Origin: Candidatus Mnemosynella bozhongmuii | Lineage (GTDB): Archaea > Halobacteriota > Archaeoglobi > Mnemosynellales > Mnemosynellaceae | Direction: 5' to 3' | Assembly: GCA_014361165.1 (NCBI GenBank) | Contig: JACIWD010000049.1 | Location: 1-14,605 of the forward strand | Length of the DNA stretch: 14,605 nucleotides | Shown here: in pieces, positions 6,695-13,661 of the stretch | Position numbering within the stretch: the first letter of the stretch is position 1 | Layout of the letters: every line of letters begins with the position of its first letter | Program-made: the position numbers and the translations under genes | The notes under the pieces: generated by a model | Told to the model about the DNA's origin: nothing | Databases searched by the model: none | What the model saw: only the letters and a program-made list of their open reading frames with translations

Positions 6695-7375
6695 ATGAGA
6701 TATGTGAGAGTTTCGGACATCTCTCTATATCTCAGATGTCCGAGAATCCTCTACTTCGTTTCAAACGGGCATTCTCTGAAGGAGAAAGAAGATAAGCTGC
6801 TCAGGAGAATTTTCTGGAAGGAAGTCTTCTCACGATACCCTCTCCTTCCCGGAGAAATTGATGTCTCTGAGATCATAGAGGCAATTCTTGAGACCCATCC
6901 GTATCTGAGCCGGGAGGATCTTGAGGGGTTCAGAGGATTGAAAATACCCTCCTCCGAGGACTCCTCAGATCCTTATAAAATCGATGTGGAGCTTCATTCT
7001 GAGAGATTGAAGATGAGTGGCATCTTAGATAAGATCGTTTTCAGAGATGAGCCCACTCCTGTGATTCTGAGACTCTCGAAGCCACCTTCTCAGGGAATTT
7101 ACAGGTCGGACAGGCTGAAGTTAACAGCATATTCAATGCTTGCTGAAGAAAGATTTGGAAGGATAAGAAGAGGATACGTGGATTACGCTCCTTATGGAGT
7201 TCTCAGAGAGCACAGAATCAGATTTGTGGATAGAAAGAAGATAATCAGAATAAGAGATAAAATAATCTCGATTTACAGAGGAAAGCTCCCTCCAAGGAAA
7301 GAGGGATGCTCAGGCTGCGAGTTTTCCGAGCTCTGCGAGGTCGAGAGCTCTCTGCTCTCAGATCTATTCTTTTGA
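6695..7375 (+). CDS. Cas4/DUF83-like Fe-S protein with degenerate nuclease motif
   Basis: This 226-residue protein has the layout of Cas4/DUF83 (RecB-like PD-(D/E)XK) proteins. The four cluster cysteines are all present: C15 in LRCPR near the N-terminus, then C205, C208 and C214 in CSGCEFSELC, the C-x2-C-x5-C spacing of Cas4. SGILDKIV carries the metal-binding aspartate (D112), and LKLTAYSMLAEERFG (141-155) matches the conserved Q-x3-Y helix, with L in place of Q. The E-x-K expected about 12 residues after D112 is not seen; that strand reads TPVILRLSKPP. The protein may thus bind DNA or sense redox state through its cluster without normal nuclease activity, or its lysine may come from elsewhere. 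No cas1 or cas2 adjoins it, and the CRISPR array ends 5.9 kb upstream, so a role in spacer acquisition is unsupported. Confidence 0.75.
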   Translation: MRYVRVSDISLYLRCPRILYFVSNGHSLKEKEDKLLRRIFWKEVFSRYPLLPGEIDVSEIIEAILETHPYLSREDLEGFRGLKIPSSEDSSDPYKIDVELHSERLKMSGILDKIVFRDEPTPVILRLSKPPSQGIYRSDRLKLTAYSMLAEERFGRIRRGYVDYAPYGVLREHRIRFVDRKKIIRIRDKIISIYRGKLPPRKEGCSGCEFSELCEVESSLLSDLFF

Positions 7376-7380
7376 AAACA

Positions 7381-7389
7381 TTTAAATAT
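7381..7389 (+). promoter_or_regulatory. TATA box of arsR operon
   Basis: TTTAAATAT, preceded by the A-rich BRE-like GAAAACA (7374-7380), has its centre about 30 nt from the ATG at 7415. There is no ribosome-binding site, so transcription probably starts at or very near the start codon. Confidence 0.65.
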
Positions 7390-7390
7390 C

Positions 7391-7414
7391 ATTAGAATAT
7401 TCGAATATTCTAAT
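7391..7414. promoter_or_regulatory. Perfect 24-bp palindromic operator of ArsR
   Basis: The 12-nt half-site ATTAGAATATTC is followed directly by its exact reverse complement, ending one base before the arsR start codon. It lies between the TATA box and the likely transcription start. A repressor dimer bound here would block initiation. ArsR/SmtB proteins bind 12-2-12-like dyads, so autoregulation by the adjacent gene is the natural reading. Confidence 0.8.
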
Positions 7415-7702
7415 ATGCTTGATGAGAGGGTCAGGATTCTGAAAGCTCTTGCACATCCGGTGAGGTTGAGGATAGTGGAATTTCTCAGAGATGGAGAAAA
7501 GTGCGTCTGCGAGATAATTCCTCATCTCAATGCAGATCAGCCTCTTGTTTCCCAGCATCTTTCAGTGCTGAGAAATGCCGGTATTTTGGATTTTGAGAAA
7601 AGGGGTAACAGAATCTTCTACCGTCTCTCGAATGAGAAAATTCTCGAAATTCTCAGAATTCTGGATGAGATGGTGGAAAGAGAAGTGGTGAGAAAAATAT
7701 GA
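7415..7702 (+). CDS. arsR: ArsR/SmtB-family metal(loid)-sensing repressor
   Basis: This 95-residue winged-helix repressor begins at the ATG that follows the 24-bp palindrome. ALAHPVRLRIVEFL (11-24) is the typical N-terminal helix. KCVCEI (29-34) matches the alpha-3 metal-site motif ELCVCDL of ArsR, giving C30 and C32 as thiolate ligands; the third ArsR cysteine is absent. QPLVSQHLSVLRNAGIL (42-58) is the recognition helix region, and RGNRIFYRL is the wing. By family knowledge, binding of As(III), Sb(III) or a soft metal releases the operator; with two cysteines the ligand set may be shared across the dimer or completed by other residues. It is coupled to the permease gene by an ATGA overlap. 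Confidence 0.92.
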   Translation: MLDERVRILKALAHPVRLRIVEFLRDGEKCVCEIIPHLNADQPLVSQHLSVLRNAGILDFEKRGNRIFYRLSNEKILEILRILDEMVEREVVRKI

Positions 7703-8721
7703 ACAGCGAAATTCTTCAGTACGGTCTTCAGGCTCTTTACGAATATCTCTCACTCCACGTTCTCACATGTCTGATTCCGGCTTTCTTCATGGCAGGAGCA
7801 ATCTCGGCTCTGTTCTCGAAGGAATCTGTTCTTAAGTATCTCGGTCCTGATGCTCCGAAACCTCTTGCTTATTCCATCGCCTCAATCAGCGGAGTTCTGC
7901 TTGCTGTTTGCAGCTGCACCGTTCTCCCTCTTTTCGCGGGAATATACAGGAGAGGTGCGGGAATAGGGCCTGCAACAACCTTCCTTTACTCCGCCCCTGC
8001 AATCAACCTCCTTGCAATTGTCTACACGGCAAGAGTTCTCGGATATGACATTGGAGCGGCGAGAGCAGTCCTGGCAGTTCTCTTCTCCATTCTCATAGGC
8101 ATTGCCATGAGCCTGATATGGAAGGAGGAGAGCTCCGGAACGAGAAGAAGCTTCACGGTCTCAAGAGAATCGGCAAAAACGCCAGTTCTGCTTGCTCTTC
8201 TGCTTCTGATTCTCATTCTTGGAGGCGCTCATCTCGAGAGCTCACTCAAAATTCTCTCCCTCTCCTCGCTAGTCTTCGTGACCTCAATTTTCTCTGTTCT
8301 GAACTTCACAAGAGATGAGCTGATGAACTGGATGAGGGAAACATGGTTTCTAATTCGCCAGATTCTTCCCCTTCTCCTCTTCGGAGTTTTTCTAACCGGA
8401 ATCGTCGTCAATCTCATCCCTCCCGAGATAGTCAGCAGATATGTTGGAGGAAACTCTCTGGAATCGAATCTCATAGCCTCTGTCGCCGCAGCTCTGACGT
8501 ACTTCTCCACTCTCCTCGAAGTCCCGATTGTGGGAGAGCTCATGAAGCTCGGAATGGGAAGAGGTCCGGCTCTTGCAATGCTCCTCGCTGGACCTGCTGT
8601 CAGCCTTCCGAACATGCTGACGCTGAGCAGAATCATGGGTCTGAAGAAAACCGCAAGCTATATAGCACTCATAATTCTGACCTCAACTTTCAGCGGAATG
8701 CTCTTTGGAGCTCTGGGGTGA
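7699..8721 (+). CDS. ArsP/YraQ-family permease (DUF318)
   Basis: This 340-residue integral membrane protein has about eight hydrophobic segments in two homologous halves, as expected for the PF03773 permease family. The family signature AVCSCTVLPLFAGIYRRGAG (69-88) is present, with C71 and C73, and the second half has the matching LEVPIVGELMKLGMGRGPAL. AGPAVSLPN mirrors SAPAINLLA of the first half. Members such as ArsP export trivalent organoarsenicals; others have unknown substrates. Being second in an operon behind an ArsR repressor supports efflux of a thiol-reactive metalloid or metal. It is translated from an ATG overlapping the arsR stop, with GGTGAG (7687-7692) as ribosome-binding site. 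The exact substrate is not determined. Confidence 0.87.
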   Translation: MNSEILQYGLQALYEYLSLHVLTCLIPAFFMAGAISALFSKESVLKYLGPDAPKPLAYSIASISGVLLAVCSCTVLPLFAGIYRRGAGIGPATTFLYSAPAINLLAIVYTARVLGYDIGAARAVLAVLFSILIGIAMSLIWKEESSGTRRSFTVSRESAKTPVLLALLLLILILGGAHLESSLKILSLSSLVFVTSIFSVLNFTRDELMNWMRETWFLIRQILPLLLFGVFLTGIVVNLIPPEIVSRYVGGNSLESNLIASVAAALTYFSTLLEVPIVGELMKLGMGRGPALAMLLAGPAVSLPNMLTLSRIMGLKKTASYIALIILTSTFSGMLFGALG

Positions 8722-8882
8722 TGAAAATGAAGTTTGAGGGCTGCAGATGTTTTGATGTGACATCTCTTGCGAAATACAGAAGCTCTCTGAAAAAGTTCAG
8801 ATGCAGGAAATGTGGAAAGGAGTTCATGTCTGATAGGGAGAAGGAATACTGCTTTGATTGCGAGAAGGAGGTGAATGAATGA
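8721..8882 (+). CDS. Small zinc-ribbon protein (53 aa)
   Basis: This short gene begins at the ATG that overlaps the permease stop by one base (TGATG). An alternative start is the ATG at 8727, two codons in. The protein has six cysteines: C8 and C10 near the start, then C28-x2-C31 and C44-x2-C47, which form a classic four-cysteine zinc ribbon of rubredoxin-like spacing. It is rich in lysine and has no membrane segment. The gene is coupled to both neighbours (ATGA with the next gene), so co-expression with the permease and the thioredoxin-like protein is certain in practice. A metal-binding, redox or permease-adaptor role can be guessed, but nothing specific is known to me. Confidence 0.8.
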   Translation: MKMKFEGCRCFDVTSLAKYRSSLKKFRCRKCGKEFMSDREKEYCFDCEKEVNE

Positions 8883-9112
8883 AAGTGGAGATTCTCGGAA
8901 CAGGATGTGCGAAGTGCAGGGCTCTTGAAGAGAACGTAAAGAAGGCTTTGAAGGAACTGGGAATAAATGCCGAGGTCAGAAAGGTGGAGAAAATAGAGGA
9001 GATCATAAGCTACGGAGTTATGAGCACTCCCGCACTTGTGATAGATAACGAGATAGTTTCAGAGGGCAGGGTTCTTGGAGTCGAGGAGCTCAAGGAGATG
9101 CTCAGGAGATGA
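8879..9112 (+). CDS. Thioredoxin-like redox-active disulfide protein
   Basis: This 77-residue protein is of the 'redox-active disulfide protein 2' type, a minimal thioredoxin fold known from methanogens and from bacterial arsenic/permease operons. The active site is GTGCAKCR, with C10 and C13 at the end of the first strand. VMSTPALVIDNEIVSEGR gives the cis-proline (TP) and the following strand. It overlaps its upstream neighbour by ATGA and has a near-perfect ribosome-binding site GGAGGTGA (8867-8874). Location behind an ArsP-like permease suggests it reduces the metalloid, the transporter or the cysteine-rich partners; this is inference from context. Confidence 0.88.
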   Translation: MKVEILGTGCAKCRALEENVKKALKELGINAEVRKVEKIEEIISYGVMSTPALVIDNEIVSEGRVLGVEELKEMLRR

Positions 9113-9810
9113 GGATAGGAATAATCACCGATGGAAAATACGGAGAGAGAGCCTATCAGAACCTTTCGAGATTCTTTGAAGTCAGGTGGATTTACATTCC
9201 GATGCCGGTTTCCCAGATCATAGATGATGATCTCGACATTGAGCTGCCCGAATGCGATCTCTACATCTCATACCACCGTCATCCGGATGTTGTTCTGTCT
9301 GTTGCGGAGAGAGGAAAACCGATGATACTTGGAGTGTCCTTTGGAAAAGGCTTCCACAGGCAGATCTCTCAGATGAATCCCAGGGTCATCACACCCAAAA
9401 CAATGTGCATGCTTGAGGATAACACCGGGATAGATGAGATCGATGAATATGCAAAGCACTTCGGCCATCCGGAATTCAGGGTTGAGATGAAAGGGAGAAG
9501 AATCGAGGACATTGAGATTCTGAGAGAATCTCCCTGCACCTCAACGAGAGAGGCTGTTCGCGAGATTCTCGGAAAGGAAGTGAATGAGGAGAATCTTAAC
9601 AGATTTGCCCTCTCGGTCTGCTACAACTGCAGAGCACCGAGATTCGGGAGAGAGTGCGACAAGGAGGTTGCGGGAGCAAATCATCTCCTCAGCCTGATTG
9701 ATGCGATTCTAAAGAATGAGCTTCCGGAGAACCTTGAGAGAGAGCTTCTTGAGATGAGGAAAAAGGTGGAGGGGGAACTGAAAAGAAGGCTGGTGGAATT
9801 TGAGATTTAA
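9109..9810 (+). CDS. DUF166-family protein
   Basis: This 233-residue protein fits the archaeal DUF166 family (PF02593), whose function is unknown to me. It starts with a Rossmann-like strand-turn (MRIGIITDGKYGERAYQNL). ELPECDLYISYHRHPDV resembles the family's ligand-binding centre. The C-terminal half holds cysteines in ESPCTSTREAV (C143) and CYNCRAPRFGREC (C171, C174, C183), a plausible metal or cluster site, with further C49 and C100. There is no membrane segment. It is last in the arsR-permease operon, overlapping the thioredoxin-like gene by ATGA, and its stop overlaps the convergent ACT-DUF5612 gene by 4 bp. Repeated coupling to redox and permease genes suggests a shared pathway, but the family is also found elsewhere. 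Confidence 0.78.
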   Translation: MRIGIITDGKYGERAYQNLSRFFEVRWIYIPMPVSQIIDDDLDIELPECDLYISYHRHPDVVLSVAERGKPMILGVSFGKGFHRQISQMNPRVITPKTMCMLEDNTGIDEIDEYAKHFGHPEFRVEMKGRRIEDIEILRESPCTSTREAVREILGKEVNEENLNRFALSVCYNCRAPRFGRECDKEVAGANHLLSLIDAILKNELPENLERELLEMRKKVEGELKRRLVEFEI

Positions 9811-10463
9811 AATCTCCTCCTTTTCAATCTGAAAATGTTGAAAGAAGCGGTTTTTGCAATATGCATTACCGCAAAAGTTCCAGCCTGAACAGGATCGGTC
9901 ACAACAAGATCGGCGTGATCCGGAACGCTTCCAGCCATGTTGAGGGATATGACCGGAATTCCTGAAGCTCTGAGTTTCTCCACCTCCTCGCTTATTCTTC
10001 CACCCATAAGAGAGCCAGCAAGGACGAGAATGGAAGCTCTGTGGAGCCTTGAGACTGCATCGACGGCTGTTGCAATGTTGTCCTCTCCGACCAGAGGGAT
10101 TGTGTCAACGCTTATCCTCTCACCCCTGATGTTGTGGCGATCGGCTTCGTTGATTGCACCCATGGCAACCTGTGCAACCTGAGCTCCCGCACCTATTATG
10201 ATGACCCTCTTTCCGTAGATGTCCATGAAGGGAGGAACCTCTTCTGCTCTGTAAACAACTGGTAGATTTCTCAGATCCTCGAGAATGTCCTCAGCCTGAA
10301 CATTCTCGATCTCGGCATAAATGCTGCTTTTCCCCTCATCAGCTCCTCTTTCAACGATGAAAGATTGAAGGTAGGTGATATTCCCACCTTTTGAAGCTAT
10401 TACCTGAGTTATATCTCTGAGAACTCCCGGTTTATTTTCAGCTATGATCTGTATTGCAATCAA
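9807..10463 (-). CDS. ACT domain protein with DUF5612 domain
   Basis: This protein has an N-terminal ACT domain (first 75 residues, with the typical IIAENKPGVLRDITQVIASKG segment), which usually binds amino acids and controls enzymes. A C-terminal DUF5612-like domain follows, with a glycine-rich VIIIGAGAQVAQVAMGAINEA strand-turn-helix and ILVLAGSLMGGR. It is likely a cytosolic regulatory protein; the ligand is unknown. I choose the TTG at 10463: it gives 218 residues, overlaps the upstream ligase stop as TTGA, and has AAGGAGGG at 10474-10481. A GTG at 10487 would add 8 residues encoded inside the ligase gene and has no ribosome-binding site. Coupling to the ADP-forming CoA ligase suggests the pair work together in acyl-CoA or amino-acid-derived acid metabolism. 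Confidence 0.85.
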   Translation of the reverse strand: MIAIQIIAENKPGVLRDITQVIASKGGNITYLQSFIVERGADEGKSSIYAEIENVQAEDILEDLRNLPVVYRAEEVPPFMDIYGKRVIIIGAGAQVAQVAMGAINEADRHNIRGERISVDTIPLVGEDNIATAVDAVSRLHRASILVLAGSLMGGRISEEVEKLRASGIPVISLNMAGSVPDHADLVVTDPVQAGTFAVMHIAKTASFNIFRLKRRRF

Positions 10464-12574
10464 ATCTTTCCTGCCCTCCTTGCCCACTTGTAGAGAGCTC
10501 CGAGTGCTGCGACACCTCTCTCGGAGGAATACGGGAAGGCAGGAACTCCTCTCTCCTCGAGATATCTCGCGGCCTCCTCAACCTCAACATCCCCTGCCAG
10601 AACCGCAATCATTGGCTTCCTCTTCCCTTTCTTCTCCGCCTCCTCTTTTGCTCTGATGACGGCCTGAGCAAATGCCATCGGTGGAGTTATCAGGGTGTGC
10701 CAGTAGCCTATGATTATTGCATGAACCCTGTCATCTTCAAGTGCAATCCTCAGAGTTGCTTCATAGGTTTCAGGCGGCTCTCCTCCGGTTATATCAACGG
10801 GATTTCCTGTTGCTCCGAAAGGTGGAATGTATTCTCTGAACTTCGCATCGAGATCCTCATCCAGCTTCATGAGTTTCAGTCCGTGCTTAACGCATGCATC
10901 CACGAGAAGAACTCCAAGTCCACCGGCTCCGGTGAGAATGAGCACATTTTCTCCTTCGGGAACCGGAAGAAGGTTCAGAGCTCTCGAAACATCAAGCAGC
11001 TCCTCAAGATTTGAGACTCTGATGACGCCTGCCTTTTTGAAGGCTGCATCATAGATTGCGAGATCTCCGGAAAGAGCACCTGTGTGCGATGACGCGGCTC
11101 TCTGTCCCTCTGCGGTGGCTCCGGATTTCAGAACAACTACGGGCTTCTTCTTTGATACCCTTGAGGCAACCTCTATGAATGAGCGCCCGTCCTTTATGTC
11201 CTCCATGTGGATTGCAATCACTCTTGTGTTCTCGTCCTCTCCAAAGAACTCGAGAAGGTCATCCTCATCAATATCGCTCTTGTTTCCGAGTCCCACTATT
11301 GCCGAGACTCCCATGCGGTGAGAGCGGGCATAACCTATGATGCTCATCCCGACTCCACCGCTCTGACATATAAGGGCGGTTGCACCCTTCTCATAATACG
11401 GAGTGGTGAATGCTGCACAGAGGTCTCTCGGAGTGTAATAGAATCCGAAAATGTTCGGGCCGAGGATTCTGACACCGTTCTCTTTTGCTCTTCTCACGAG
11501 CTCTTCCTGAAGCTCCCTGTTTCCAACTTCCGCAAATCCTGAAGCGAGGACGACAGCACCAGCAACCTTCTTTCTTCCAAGCTTCTCGATCTCATCCGGA
11601 ATGAACTTCGCAGGTATGACGAGAACCGCAACATCAACATCTCCCTCAATCTCCTCAACCGAGCGGTAAACTTTCTTTCCGAGAATCTCTCCGCCTTTCG
11701 GATTAACCGGATAGATCTCTCCGTCAAAATCAGAATCCACGAGATTCTTCACAACCGCATATCCGAGCTTCGAGGGGTCTGAGGATGCTCCAATGACTGC
11801 GATTGCTCTCGGTGAGAATATTCTTCTCATCTGGCTCAGAATCTCCTCTCTGCTGTATTCCCTCTCCCTTATGAACTCCGGCTCTCCAATGATCATTCTA
11901 GCGTCAACAACAAATGCTCCTTTTTCCAGAGCTATAACAGGATTCAGATCAAGCTCCACGATCTCCGGATGATCTCTGAGAAGATCTGAGACCGAAAGAA
12001 GAATTCTCACCAGAGAATCAACATCAGCAGGAGGTCTTCCCCTCGCACCCTTCAGAATTTCCTTCCCCTTTATCTCTTCGATCATCTCCCTTGCCTCTTC
12101 CTCGGAAATTGGAAGAATACTGAATGAGACATCTTTCAGCACTTCAACGAACACTCCTCCGAGACCGAACATAACAGCATGACCGAACTGCGGAGTGAAT
12201 GTAGCTCCTATGATGACCTCAACTCCCTCCGGAATCATTTTCTGGAGAAGGATGCCCTCAATTTTCGCCTCCGGGGCATTTTTTCTGACATTTTCGATGA
12301 TCTTGTTATAGGCTTCACGAGCCTCCTCAAAGTTCTGAATGTTGAGGAAAACCCCTCCGACATCCGATTTGTGTATGATGTCTGGAGAGACAATCTTCAT
12401 GACCGCGGGAGCTCCAATCTTTTCAAAAGCCTCCCTCAGCTCTCCCTCATCCCTAACGAGAACTCCCTCGGGAACAGGGACTCCATACTCCCTGAGAATC
12501 TCTCTGCACTCAACTTCCGTCAGAAATCTTCTTCCCTCTTTCTTTGCATTTTCTATGATCTCAGCAATCTTCAT
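10460..12574 (-). CDS. ADP-forming acetate/acyl-CoA ligase, fused beta-alpha
   Basis: This 704-residue fusion contains both subunits of the archaeal ADP-forming acetyl-CoA synthetase (ACD), which makes ATP from acetyl- or other acyl-CoA, ADP and phosphate. The ATP-grasp (beta) part comes first, residues 1-235, with FLTEVECREILREYGVPVP and the phosphorylated histidine site SPDIIHKSDVGG (H68). The CoA-binding Rossmann domain starts at about 252 (AIAVIGASSDPSKLGYAVV), and the ligase-CoA part carries the catalytic histidine in SSHTGALSGD (H497). Both histidines needed for phosphoryl transfer are present. The alpha-beta order I associate with several known fused archaeal ACDs is reversed here. Archaea carry several paralogues with different acid preferences (acetate, branched-chain, aryl), so the substrate is open. 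A GGGGTG ribosome-binding site precedes the ATG. Confidence 0.92.
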   Translation of the reverse strand: MKIAEIIENAKKEGRRFLTEVECREILREYGVPVPEGVLVRDEGELREAFEKIGAPAVMKIVSPDIIHKSDVGGVFLNIQNFEEAREAYNKIIENVRKNAPEAKIEGILLQKMIPEGVEVIIGATFTPQFGHAVMFGLGGVFVEVLKDVSFSILPISEEEAREMIEEIKGKEILKGARGRPPADVDSLVRILLSVSDLLRDHPEIVELDLNPVIALEKGAFVVDARMIIGEPEFIREREYSREEILSQMRRIFSPRAIAVIGASSDPSKLGYAVVKNLVDSDFDGEIYPVNPKGGEILGKKVYRSVEEIEGDVDVAVLVIPAKFIPDEIEKLGRKKVAGAVVLASGFAEVGNRELQEELVRRAKENGVRILGPNIFGFYYTPRDLCAAFTTPYYEKGATALICQSGGVGMSIIGYARSHRMGVSAIVGLGNKSDIDEDDLLEFFGEDENTRVIAIHMEDIKDGRSFIEVASRVSKKKPVVVLKSGATAEGQRAASSHTGALSGDLAIYDAAFKKAGVIRVSNLEELLDVSRALNLLPVPEGENVLILTGAGGLGVLLVDACVKHGLKLMKLDEDLDAKFREYIPPFGATGNPVDITGGEPPETYEATLRIALEDDRVHAIIIGYWHTLITPPMAFAQAVIRAKEEAEKKGKRKPMIAVLAGDVEVEEAARYLEERGVPAFPYSSERGVAALGALYKWARRAGKI

Positions 12575-12604
12575 GGTGACACCCCAAAAAGAGGATGAGA
12601 CCCC

Positions 12605-12621
12605 TCTCTATTAAATCTTTC
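12605..12621 (-). promoter_or_regulatory. Putative promoter of the CoA-ligase gene
   Basis: Read on the minus strand, GGAAAGATTTAATAG contains a BRE-like GGAAAG and a TATA-like TTTAATAG, overlapping the stop codon of the upstream gene. A start near 12586 would leave a short leader with the GGGGTG ribosome-binding site. Confidence 0.45.
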
Positions 12622-13123
12622 CGGCCTCCAGAGATCTCCAGTGCTGTATTTCATGAATGATTAAACTGGAGAGAGCTTCAGCAGACTCGGAACCGCAGAT
12701 AGCCAGATTGAGATTTCCGGCAGAATAGGAGAGACCTCCATCCACCTTAAGGTCAAAAATCCTGAAGATTGGAGTTTTAAAAATGAACACAACATTCCTC
12801 TTATTTTTCCTCCTCGCATAAACTCCGAGCTCACCGAAAATGGATATCACGTCAACCCAGTAATCCTTTTCAATTTCCTCAAGCCTCAGAAAATTTTTAC
12901 ATCTCGGGTATTTTCTGGAGGCATATGCATAAAACAACCTTTTGATGAATTCCGGCAATCTCCTGAAAATTTCAGCGCGGAGAAATTTCTTTATTTTTCT
13001 CGCTGATTCTATCAGTTCTTCGTCCTCTTCAACCTCAAGACCGAAATCCTCAAGTCTTCTCTCTATCTCTCTCTTCTCTTCCTCTTCAAACTCACCTCTC
13101 TGATAGAGAACCGTTATTTTCAT
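12611..13123 (-). CDS. Unrecognised protein ending in an HExxH motif
   Basis: I do not recognise this 170-residue protein. The first 60 residues are very rich in Glu, Lys and Arg and mostly helical (EFEEEEKREIERRLEDFGLE). The middle holds aromatic and basic residues (FYAYASRKYPRCKNF), then a beta-rich part (VVFIFKTPIFRIFDLKVDGG). Near the C-terminus, LSSLIIHEIQHW (152-162) is a perfect zincin HExxH motif on a hydrophobic helix (H157, E158, H161), as in small metallopeptidases. Only nine residues follow, so the usual downstream third zinc ligand is missing unless E166 or another residue serves. The gene may be a truncated or minimal zincin. The start at 13123 is supported by GGTGGAG directly upstream, and it overlaps the HAD gene by 32 bp, implying joint translation. 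Confidence 0.7.
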   Translation of the reverse strand: MKITVLYQRGEFEEEEKREIERRLEDFGLEVEEDEELIESARKIKKFLRAEIFRRLPEFIKRLFYAYASRKYPRCKNFLRLEEIEKDYWVDVISIFGELGVYARRKNKRNVVFIFKTPIFRIFDLKVDGGLSYSAGNLNLAICGSESAEALSSLIIHEIQHWRSLEAGKI

Positions 13124-13652
13124 TCTCCACCAGTCTGATTATCTCTCCAATCTCCTTTATATCTTCCCCTATTATGAGGGTTCTGACTCCCGAGAGAGTG
13201 CCGCAAACCCTGTCTATTTCATGGTCTCCTATGAAGATCGCCTCATCCTTCGAGACTCCAAGAGAGTTCAGAACTCTGAACATCGCCTCTTTCGATGGCT
13301 TGAACTTTCCATCCTCTCTCGTGTAAACAAAATCGAAGCTGAGCTGAAATCTTCTCAAAACGATTTCAACCGCTTTTCTGTGATTCCTCGTTAAAATTGC
13401 AAGCCTCAGACCTCTCCTTCTTAAATTTTCGAGAAGTTCTTTCACCCCCTTTTTCAGCTCACAGCTCTTTGCAGCTCTGATTTCCTCCTCTCTGAGAATC
13501 CTTTCAGCTCTCCTCCTTTTCTCCTCATCCAGAGTCTCGAGAAATTCCAGAATTGGCATCTCTCCGCATCCTATTGCTCTCTTCACCTCGCCGACTCTCA
13601 CATTGAATTCCGTGAGAGTTCCATCGAGGTCAAAAATGACTGCGCGAATCAT
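13092..13652 (-). CDS. HAD-superfamily hydrolase, phosphoglycolate phosphatase-like
   Basis: This 186-residue protein has all four HAD motifs: VIFDLDGTL with the nucleophile D8 and acid D10, LAILTRN (T88) as motif II, KFKPSKEA (K118) as motif III and FIGDHEID (D143, D147) as motif IV. The helical cap between motifs I and II (about residues 15-70) is of the small four-helix C1 type found in phosphoglycolate phosphatase-like enzymes. It is expected to remove phosphate from a small metabolite with Mg2+ in the cytosol; the substrate cannot be told. The start is the ATG at 13652, immediately before IRAVIFDLDG; a longer reading from 13691 adds 13 residues of no family likeness. It overlaps the HExxH gene by 32 bp. 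Confidence 0.9.
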   Translation of the reverse strand: MIRAVIFDLDGTLTEFNVRVGEVKRAIGCGEMPILEFLETLDEEKRRRAERILREEEIRAAKSCELKKGVKELLENLRRRGLRLAILTRNHRKAVEIVLRRFQLSFDFVYTREDGKFKPSKEAMFRVLNSLGVSKDEAIFIGDHEIDRVCGTLSGVRTLIIGEDIKEIGEIIRLVENENNGSLSER

Positions 13653-13661
13653 CAAAACCCA

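Noticed and set aside
6695..7375. Cas4-like gene as part of the CRISPR system of this array
   Set aside because: It is 5.9 kb from the array, separated by metabolic operons and a tRNA, with no cas1, cas2 or effector gene nearby.
8343..8882. A 179-codon frame ending with the zinc ribbon
   Set aside because: Its first two thirds are an out-of-frame reading of the permease. Only the last 53 codons, from the ATG at 8721, form a real protein.
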